Of a stretch of DNA of 55,364 bases, positions 42,086-48,972 are shown piece after piece (position 1 is the first letter of the stretch; each line of letters opens with the position of its first letter). Source of the stretch: Verrucomicrobiota bacterium (GTDB lineage Bacteria; Verrucomicrobiota; Verrucomicrobiia; Verrucomicrobiales; Verrucomicrobiaceae). Under the pieces are notes generated by a model that saw nothing but the letters and a program-made list of their open reading frames with translations, made no database searches and was not told the DNA's origin. The position numbers and the translations under genes were made by a program. Location of the stretch: positions 1 to 55,364 of the forward strand of contig JANYCZ010000072.1 of the NCBI GenBank assembly GCA_025360015.1, given 5' to 3'.

Positions 42086-44404
42086 TTGAACTCATTCCAA
42101 CCATTTCTACGGCTTCTGATCCTGCTTCAGCTCGCGGGCATTATCTGCCATGCGGCGACGGATTTGCGCGTCGCCAGCGTCAAACGCATCAATACCACTG
42201 GCGGACGTGTGGACTGGGACAAGTCGGGGTCCAATCGCATCGCTTATGACAAAAAAGGGGCCAACGGCTACTACGATGTTTATTTGATGGGCCCGGACGG
42301 CGTGGATGTGCTGTCGCTGACAGCGGGCAAGACGACGCAACTGCCCGGCAAGCATGCAGGCAATCCGGCCTGGCACCCCGGCGGTCAGCTGCTGGTGTTC
42401 CAGGCCGAGCGCGCCACCTTTGTCAACGACGGGTCCGCCACTCCGGGGCTGGGCCTCGGCAATGACCTGTGGTTTGCCAGCCCGGATGGGACGCACTTCT
42501 GGCGGATGGACACCGTCACGGTGGGGGGCTATGCGCGCCCGCCGGGCATCCTGCATCCCCACTTTTCCCATGCAGGTACAAAACTGATCTGGGCGGAGTA
42601 TGTCGGGGCCAACGGATCTTTTGGCGAATGGCGGCTGAAGCTGGCGAACTTTGCCATCGTCAGCGGCGTGCCGAGTGTGAGCAATGTACAGACCTTCAAT
42701 CCGGGCAATGGCCAGAACCTGTTTGAAACGCACAGCTTTGCTCCGGACGACAGCAAGTTCTTGTACACCTCCACCAAGGACAGCTTTCTCGAAATCTACA
42801 GCTTCGATGTGGGCACGCAGGTCAGCACGCGGCTCACGACAGACCCTTCAGTCTGGGATGAGCACGCGCATTACACGCCTGACGGCCAATCGATCATCTG
42901 GATGTCCAGCCACGGTTTGAACACGGTGAATGGCGCCTACCCGACGGACTACTGGGCCATGGATGCCAATGGTGGGAACCAGCGCCGGATTTCGTGGTTT
43001 AATTTAGCCACGCATCAGCACTATCAGCAGCAGACTCCGGCGGTGGCGGGAGATTTTGACTACAGTCCCGATGGCACCCAGATGGTCGGCTATGTGCAGG
43101 TGGGTGCCGGGGCCTCCGAAGCAGACTACAATGTGCTCCTCTCATTCGTGCGCAGCAGCGGCACGGTGCAGAGCCTGCCTGCCACGGCGGAAATGATTTA
43201 CACCGCACCCGTGCCCAGCGAAACCGACGCCGGCGGCAATGTGCCGGTGGAGCTGTACGCCATGGACACCGAAGGCGTGACGATCACACGGCTGACCTTC
43301 TCCCAGTACACGCAGATTCACGCAGCGGTTTCCCCAGATCGCAGCAAGGCCGTAGCCTCGCGTGTGGTGAGCGACACCAACAGCAACGGCGTGCTGGACG
43401 CGAATGACAAAAAAGACCTATGGCTGTTTGATTTCATCAAGGGCACCGAGACCAAAATCACCTCCAACTATGACGCGGGTCTGGGTGGCGTTGACTGGGG
43501 CGCAAACAGCCAGAGCATCTATGCCTCCATGACCCTCACCGCCACGGACTACGACATCTACAAGATCAGCACGGACGGCTCGTCCATCGTTCCCGTGACG
43601 ACCACGCTCATGACGCAGCTCGCCCAGGCCGGCACGCGCAAATGGGTGTCTGACGTCAGTGTCTCGCCAGACGGCAGCCGCCTCGCCTTCATTTTCACTC
43701 CCCCGCAGGGCACCGCCGGATTTCGCGTGAAGACTCAGGTGGCCATGTCCCGCATCGACGGCTCTCAGGCCAGCCTCGTCACCGATGGCGGCCCGCTGGC
43801 ACCGGGTTACCTGGGCACCCAGAGCGTGGGCGATTTAGATCCCGAACTCTCCCCTGACAACACCGCCATCGTGTTCTCGCGCGTCACCACGGCAGGCTTC
43901 GTGGGCACCAATCCTAGCGAGGACATTATCAGCGTGCGCGTTTCAGATGGCACCCTCACGGCGATCTCTCCCGCCGGGCAAAACGCCATCAGCGGCATTT
44001 CCGACTGGTCGCTCGATGGCCGGGTGCTCTACAGCGAATGGAACGCCACCCTGCCACGCGTGGGCCCGGTGCTGGCGCGTACGGATGGCAGTCTCCAGCG
44101 ACGGCTGGGCTGGGGCCTCGGCGGCTCGCATTTCAAATGGATCTCGCCAGTCTTGCCGGCTACGGCGCTGAGCTTCGCACCGCTGAACAGCACCCAGGCC
44201 AGCCTCTCCTTCACCGCCGCCACCGGCTTTGTCTTCCAAACGGAATCCTCGGTGGATTTGCTCAACTGGCAGTCTTCCGGCTCCGCCGTGAATGGCAGCG
44301 GCGCGAAGATCAACTACACCATCCCCCTCAACACTCAGCCCAAGGCCTTCTTCCGGCAGCGGGTCGCCCCGCTCCCGCGTGACATTCTCGCACCCGGTTC
44401 GTGA
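42086..44404 (+). CDS. Exported TolB-like WD40/PD40 beta-propeller protein
   Basis: A 772-residue protein. The start is predicted to be TTG at 42086, which opens a good signal peptide (MNSFQPFLRLLILLQLAGIICHA); there is no ATG near. Propeller blades carry the PD40 pattern: GNPAWHPGGQLLVFQAE, FAPDDSKFLYTSTKD, HYTPDGQSIIWMSS, DVSVSPDGSRLAFIF and ELSPDNTAIVFSR. After about 700 comes a small beta domain (FQTESSVDLLNWQSSGSAVNG) of a type frequent at the C-terminus of secreted verrucomicrobial proteins. It probably acts in the periplasm or at the surface as a binding scaffold. It has no Tol-Pal neighbours. Confidence 0.88.
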   Translation: MNSFQPFLRLLILLQLAGIICHAATDLRVASVKRINTTGGRVDWDKSGSNRIAYDKKGANGYYDVYLMGPDGVDVLSLTAGKTTQLPGKHAGNPAWHPGGQLLVFQAERATFVNDGSATPGLGLGNDLWFASPDGTHFWRMDTVTVGGYARPPGILHPHFSHAGTKLIWAEYVGANGSFGEWRLKLANFAIVSGVPSVSNVQTFNPGNGQNLFETHSFAPDDSKFLYTSTKDSFLEIYSFDVGTQVSTRLTTDPSVWDEHAHYTPDGQSIIWMSSHGLNTVNGAYPTDYWAMDANGGNQRRISWFNLATHQHYQQQTPAVAGDFDYSPDGTQMVGYVQVGAGASEADYNVLLSFVRSSGTVQSLPATAEMIYTAPVPSETDAGGNVPVELYAMDTEGVTITRLTFSQYTQIHAAVSPDRSKAVASRVVSDTNSNGVLDANDKKDLWLFDFIKGTETKITSNYDAGLGGVDWGANSQSIYASMTLTATDYDIYKISTDGSSIVPVTTTLMTQLAQAGTRKWVSDVSVSPDGSRLAFIFTPPQGTAGFRVKTQVAMSRIDGSQASLVTDGGPLAPGYLGTQSVGDLDPELSPDNTAIVFSRVTTAGFVGTNPSEDIISVRVSDGTLTAISPAGQNAISGISDWSLDGRVLYSEWNATLPRVGPVLARTDGSLQRRLGWGLGGSHFKWISPVLPATALSFAPLNSTQASLSFTAATGFVFQTESSVDLLNWQSSGSAVNGSGAKINYTIPLNTQPKAFFRQRVAPLPRDILAPGS

Positions 44405-44435
44405 CGCCTTGGGAATGGGGTCAGGGTGCAACGGC

Positions 44436-44465
44436 TTGACAAAATGACCGCCGCGACTTTATAAG
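44436..44465 (+). promoter_or_regulatory. Sigma-70-like promoter of the RAYT gene, predicted leaderless
   Basis: TTGACA (44436-44441), an 18-nt spacer and TATAAG (44460-44465) make a good sigma-70 promoter. Only six bases separate the -10 from the ATG at 44472, so transcription would start at or very near the A of the start codon. Confidence 0.7.
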
Positions 44466-44471
44466 CCGGGC

Positions 44472-45512
44472 ATGGCACGCAGCATTCGCATCCAGTCCGC
44501 CGGCGCTTATTACCACGTCATGGCCCGGGGGATTGGCCAGCAGCCCATTTTCCATGATGACGAGGACCGGCGCTTCTTCCTGCACACGCTCAGTCAGGCC
44601 TGCGCGATGACCGGCTGGCGCGTGCATGCCTGGGTGCTGATGAAAAATCACTACCATCTCTTCCTGCAGACGCCGGAGCCCAATCTGGTGGCCGGCATGG
44701 CCTGGCTGCAGAACGCCCTGACCCGCCGATACAACGTGAGGCATAGCAAATCGGGGCGGCTGTTTGGCGACCGCTACAAGGCGGTCGTGGTAGAGGGTGC
44801 GGACCCATACCATTATCAGACGCTCATGGATTACATTCACCTCAATCCCGTGCGCGCACGCCTCATCCGCCCCAAGGCGGGCAAGAGCGTGCAGGCCTAT
44901 CCCTGGAGCAGCCTCGCCGCTGGCTACGCGCTCCCACCCAAACAACGCGCCCCATGGCTGGACGCCGCTAGCGGGCTGCAGGCCTTCAATCTGCCGGACA
45001 CCGCCGCAGGCCGCCGTCAGATGGTGAAACGCCTGGACCGCCGTGCGCTGAGCGAGGAGATCAAAAACTGCGGAGTGCCACCGCTGCCAGCGGAGGTGGA
45101 CGCACGTAGCAGCCACCTGCGCCGCGGCTGGTACTGGGGCACCCAAGCCTTTGGCGAAGCCATGCGCAAGCTGGCCGGAGCCGTGGTCGGAAAACAGACA
45201 CCCAAGTCCCGCAACAACCGGGGTCATCCACACGGAGAGCAGCAGGCCGAGTCCTGGTTGAAGCAGGGCCTCAAAGCTGCAGGCCTGAAACCGGTCGAAG
45301 TCGGAATCCTGAAAGGCTCCGATGCCCGCAAACTGCTGCTGGCAGATCTGCTCTGGCGCCGCACCACCGTCTCGCAGGAATGGCTCGCCGAAAAGCTGGC
45401 CATGAAATCAGCCGCCAACGTCAGCCAGCAACTCCGCCGTCTGGACCGCAAGAAGGTCCGCGCGCAAGCCCCCGAAGCTCTCAGAGGCTTTCTGGATCAG
45501 ACCGAGTTATGA
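44472..45512 (+). CDS. REP-associated tyrosine transposase (RAYT, Y1_Tnp)
   Basis: A 346-residue single-strand DNA transposase of the HUH class. SAGAYYHVMARGIG near the N-terminus, the HUH pair His60-Tyr-His62 in MKNHYHLFLQT, and LQNALTRRYNVRHSKSGRLF with a candidate nucleophile Tyr87 are RAYT signatures, followed by DYIHLNPVRA and YPWSSL. The C-terminal 100 residues form a helical domain (VSQEWLAEKLAMKSAANVSQQL) found in a RAYT subgroup. RAYTs recognise hairpins with a GTAG foot and are thought to spread REP elements. GTAG palindromes are present in this window. The gene has its own promoter and no flanking inverted repeats, so it is probably a domesticated single copy. Confidence 0.93.
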   Translation: MARSIRIQSAGAYYHVMARGIGQQPIFHDDEDRRFFLHTLSQACAMTGWRVHAWVLMKNHYHLFLQTPEPNLVAGMAWLQNALTRRYNVRHSKSGRLFGDRYKAVVVEGADPYHYQTLMDYIHLNPVRARLIRPKAGKSVQAYPWSSLAAGYALPPKQRAPWLDAASGLQAFNLPDTAAGRRQMVKRLDRRALSEEIKNCGVPPLPAEVDARSSHLRRGWYWGTQAFGEAMRKLAGAVVGKQTPKSRNNRGHPHGEQQAESWLKQGLKAAGLKPVEVGILKGSDARKLLLADLLWRRTTVSQEWLAEKLAMKSAANVSQQLRRLDRKKVRAQAPEALRGFLDQTEL

Positions 45513-45652
45513 TATTATTCCATTTGTCAAAAATTTGCACGATGGCCCCATCTTCCCACGACCGCTATGTCGCGTAAACACGGCGGATCTGCTCTACGGA
45601 GTCATCCGAACCCGCTACAGAGCTGAATCTGCGATCACCTGCATGAATCCAT

Positions 45653-46573
45653 TCAAACCGCTGCCGCTTCCGCGACAGTGAGCGGCTCCCGTAGCTTCGT
45701 CTTGTCGATTTTGGCGAGGTTGGAGTTGGACACCTTTTTATCCTCGGTGAAATTGGTCAGGTTCAATGCCAGATGGTGTGCGTTGCAACTTGGGCATTTC
45801 TTCAAGACGTACGTGATGCGTGCCGCAGCGCCTTTCTGAATGGTTTGATCCAACGAGGCGATGGCGGCATCGGTTTCTGCGAGCGGCGCGGCTGCAATGG
45901 GGGCGGTGAATTGGTTGGCGCGGGCAACGAGGTCTTTGATCGCGGCCTGCAGGGCGGCGAGACGTTCCTTTTTTTTGAGCTTCTTCACCACGGCCCATTG
46001 CTCAGGCGAGTGAATGTGGCCGCTGCGGTGCTTCTTGAGGTACTGCTGGCAGCCTTTGCAGTACGGCATGCCAAAGACCAGCATCGAAGGCATCATGGCA
46101 CCGATGGAATAGCCGCCGATTTCGAGCAGCTTGTAAAAATAGCCCCACATCCCCAGCGGGCTGCCGGCTTCGTGGGTGTTGCGGTTTCTGAAGGACATGC
46201 TTTCGCTGATCTGGCGAAAGTACTCGATGAAGCCATAGCGTTCCGTCGAGAGGTGCATGCGCTCCACCAGACTCAGGTAGGTGAGGTATTGCGCGGCAAA
46301 GTAGTCGAGGACCGCCGTGGTGAGCATGCCAAAGACGAAAGACTTGCTCAGCTTCACATTCAAAAGGCGCGAGCCCACGGCATATCCCACCCCGCTGGCG
46401 AGGCCGACAAGGATCGCCCCGGCCGGGATTATCCCATTCGCATACCAGCCCATGATGTTTTCGCCACTGTCATTGGCGGCTTGCACCAGCCACAGGGCCA
46501 GCGCCGAGGTGCCGAGACCGCAGAGATAAACGATGAGGCCGGGCTGACGAAGAGGTTGGCTGGAAGTGCTCAT
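45653..46573 (-). CDS. Four-TM membrane protein with zinc-ribbon-like cysteine pairs
   Basis: A 306-residue protein that I do not recognise. Hydrophobic segments lie at about 12-33, 46-68, 79-101 and 149-170. Cysteine pairs are Cys172-x-x-Cys175 (CKGC) and Cys260-x-x-Cys263 (CPSC), separated by a Lys-rich helical stretch (KKLKKKERLAALQAA). Together they could bind one Zn ion or iron-sulfur centre on the cytoplasmic side. The C-terminus is charged and disordered-looking. The 140-nt gap to the RAYT gene and the 220-nt gap upstream hold no gene. Confidence 0.8.
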   Translation of the reverse strand: MSTSSQPLRQPGLIVYLCGLGTSALALWLVQAANDSGENIMGWYANGIIPAGAILVGLASGVGYAVGSRLLNVKLSKSFVFGMLTTAVLDYFAAQYLTYLSLVERMHLSTERYGFIEYFRQISESMSFRNRNTHEAGSPLGMWGYFYKLLEIGGYSIGAMMPSMLVFGMPYCKGCQQYLKKHRSGHIHSPEQWAVVKKLKKKERLAALQAAIKDLVARANQFTAPIAAAPLAETDAAIASLDQTIQKGAAARITYVLKKCPSCNAHHLALNLTNFTEDKKVSNSNLAKIDKTKLREPLTVAEAAAV

Positions 46574-46757
46574 GGAAAGGGGTGAAAATATCGGGCTGTA
46601 AAAACGAAGACAAGCGCTTTGTCATTGCAACCATTCACCCGCGTGGGAGGCGCGAGGCCCATCGTAGCGCTGCACACCGCGAGTTTCAAGAGTTCCGCCA
46701 CCGGCCAGTTTTCATGCGTGACGTGCCGTGAAGGCATCTTCCGCACCCGTGGCTCCG

Positions 46758-46786
46758 GCGCTGAAACCCTGCGGCAGTTTCAGCGC
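46758..46786. terminator. Perfect 10-bp hairpin after the BNR-type gene
   Basis: GCGCTGAAAC-(9 nt)-GTTTCAGCGC, 8 nt after the stop of the BNR-type gene. There is no T-run, so it may be a Rho-assisted terminator or an mRNA-stabilising hairpin. Confidence 0.5.
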
Positions 46787-46793
46787 AGTAGGG

Positions 46794-47900
46794 CTAATAC
46801 AAAATCACAAAACGCTCCCCCTCAGCATAGGCCGCGCTGAATCCCCACACCGGGACGCCTGCCTTGAGGCCGCGCTCCGTGGTCGGTTTGCCCGCAGCAT
46901 CCAGCACCAGCCACGCAAGCTGCCCGCCCTTCTGCCACCCCGTGCCCACACTCCACGTCACCAGAGTCTCACCGCGTGCATTCACCGCCAGCGCCGGGTG
47001 CCTTGCCTTGTCTTCAGAGACCGCCAGCGCCTCAGACGTGGCATCCAGCAGCGCCGTGTAAACCCTGCCTTCCGCCTCCCACGCCGCCCGCGTTTTGGCT
47101 CCCGCAGCGATGACGCTTGCACTGCTCATCGGGCAGGCACTGATGGCCCATGGCCCCACCGTGCGATGTTGAAACGTCACCCCGCCATCGCTGGAGCTCA
47201 TGAGCGTGATGTCCCGCTGCCCCATGCTGCGCGCCGCGCGGTACAGCGTCAGCAGCTCACCGCCAGGGCTGACGAAAGTTTTCAGCGAGCAGCACGCGCA
47301 CACCCCGGGATCATCGGCATTGGCCATCGTGGGGTTGGAGAAAGCAGCGCCGTTGTCAGTCGATTTCAGCACAAACACCCGGCGGTTGATCTCGCCCGGC
47401 GCAGCCCCCGCAGGCGCACCATGCCAGACCACAAAGACCTCGCCCTTCGCACTCGCCGCGATGGAGGCGCCTCCGTCCAGCCCCTGCGTGTCCGCCCGCA
47501 GATCGCGCTGCTTTTCAAACGTGGCCCCGTGATCCAAGGAGCGGCTGTAAAGCAGCGGCGCAGGCTGATTTTTGCCCCCGGGACCGTTCCACACGACATG
47601 CAGCGAATCATCCTTGCCCACCGCGATCTGCGCCCCGCGAATCGTACCCGCAGCCACCGCCGTGGCGGGAGTGCTGTTGAGCGTGCGCGGCGTACCCCAG
47701 CCACCGGCACCGCTCTTTTTCGTGACGTAGCGCACATCCCCACCACCGGGGTTGCCTGTAAGATAGACCAGATGCAATGTGCCATCACTCGTGGTGGCGA
47801 TCTGCGGCTGCACGCCGCTCTCAGGCACTCGCTCCAGCATCACCTCCGCGCCACAGGCGAAAACCGGCAGCAGCAGGAGTGTGGCAATGCTTGTTCTCAT
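46794..47900 (-). CDS. Exported BNR-repeat (sialidase-like) protein
   Basis: A 368-residue exported protein. The signal peptide MRTSIATLLLLPVFA is followed by a sialidase-type six-bladed propeller pattern. Asp-box-like turns occur as SRSLDHGATFEKQ, KSTDNGAAFSNP and SSSDGGVTFQHR, each near S-x-D-x-G-x-T-F. Sialidases hydrolyse terminal sialic acids. The catalytic Arg triad and Tyr/Glu cannot be assigned with confidence, and a CACC cluster (about residue 210) is unusual. A BNR-fold binding or exo-alpha-sialidase-like protein is the safest call. It starts 18 nt after the ABC ATPase gene on the same strand. Confidence 0.82.
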   Translation of the reverse strand: MRTSIATLLLLPVFACGAEVMLERVPESGVQPQIATTSDGTLHLVYLTGNPGGGDVRYVTKKSGAGGWGTPRTLNSTPATAVAAGTIRGAQIAVGKDDSLHVVWNGPGGKNQPAPLLYSRSLDHGATFEKQRDLRADTQGLDGGASIAASAKGEVFVVWHGAPAGAAPGEINRRVFVLKSTDNGAAFSNPTMANADDPGVCACCSLKTFVSPGGELLTLYRAARSMGQRDITLMSSSDGGVTFQHRTVGPWAISACPMSSASVIAAGAKTRAAWEAEGRVYTALLDATSEALAVSEDKARHPALAVNARGETLVTWSVGTGWQKGGQLAWLVLDAAGKPTTERGLKAGVPVWGFSAAYAEGERFVILY

Positions 47901-47918
47901 GAAAACTATAGGCAGGGG

Positions 47919-48701
47919 TCAGGCAAGGCGCAGTGAATAACGCTCCCCATGCCGGCCAAGCTTCATCTCCGCCCCATAAATCTCGCTCAGGTGCCGGCTG
48001 TGCAGCACTTCCTCCTTCGCCCCGGACGCATGCACCTGGCCGTCTTTCAGCAGCAGGCAGTGGGTGATGCTCGGCAGGATCTCCTCCACATGGTGCGTCA
48101 CCATCACCAGGGAAGGGGACTGCGGCTTCACCGCCAGCTCCTGCATCCACTGCAGGTAGTGCTCACGCGCCACCGGGTCCAGACCCGCGCACGGTTCATC
48201 CAGGATCAGCACGTGAAACTTGGCCATCAGCGCGCGGCAGATCAGGACTTTCTGCTTCTCGCCTTGGGACAGCGTCCCCCAGCACGCCTCGCGCAGGTAC
48301 GCGCAGCCCACCCGCGTCAGCAGCCGTGACGCCGCCCGCCGCACCGCAGGCGGTGGCACCTCGATGAGGTTCAGCTTCGCCTCACGTCCGCTGGCGATCA
48401 CATCGAGCACCGGCTCGCTGCTTTCCAGGTAGGTCGTCAGGGTGTTCGTCACCAGCCCCACCCGGCGGCGCACTTCACGCCAGTCATCATCACCAAACAC
48501 ACTCTCGCCGATGCGCAGCGTCCCGCTCGTCGCGCTGTCATACCCGGTGATCAGATTGATCAGTGAGGTCTTGCCGCAGCCATTCGGACCCAGGATGCAC
48601 CAGTGCTGTCCCGGATCGACCCTCCAGGAGATGCCTTTGAGAATGGGCCGGCCGCCACGGCGGAAAGTGAGATCGTTGACTTCGAGAACAGGGTTGGACA
48701 T
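47919..48701 (-). CDS. ABC transporter ATP-binding protein, YlmA/ModF-like
   Basis: A 260-residue ABC ATPase. Walker A is GPNGCGKTS (Lys44), the signature is LSQGEKQKVLICRAL, Walker B is VLILDEPCAGLDP and the H-loop VTHHVEEI. It has only one nucleotide-binding domain and no membrane segments. The EEILPSITHCLLLKDGQV block fits the YlmA/ModF-type subgroup, whose transporters or roles are poorly defined. No permease gene is adjacent, so it may be an orphan or pair with a distant permease. The ATG opening MSNPVLEVNDL was chosen; the upstream frame is not supported. It is followed by the BNR-type gene and diverges from the TPR operon. Confidence 0.93.
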   Translation of the reverse strand: MSNPVLEVNDLTFRRGGRPILKGISWRVDPGQHWCILGPNGCGKTSLINLITGYDSATSGTLRIGESVFGDDDWREVRRRVGLVTNTLTTYLESSEPVLDVIASGREAKLNLIEVPPPAVRRAASRLLTRVGCAYLREACWGTLSQGEKQKVLICRALMAKFHVLILDEPCAGLDPVAREHYLQWMQELAVKPQSPSLVMVTHHVEEILPSITHCLLLKDGQVHASGAKEEVLHSRHLSEIYGAEMKLGRHGERYSLRLA

Positions 48702-48972
48702 GTGGCTTGATTGTGGAATGCCATCCGCGGAATGTCGAGTGCTCTTGAAGGCCGCATTTCCCCCGTGTGGATAGATTTTATCCTTTTGCTTTTTCTCCCG
48801 TGACAAAAATGACCATCCTGCTAATCTCGGTTCTCTTTCCCGAAAAATGTCAGTTTCCCTAGAAGCCCAGTCTTATAGCGCAATCATTTGCAACGACCTG
48901 CGTAAATTCAAGCTTGTGCTCCTCCGTAGTTTTTCTGTACTTTGCGCTGAAGTGGAACGCACCCTGCAACTC

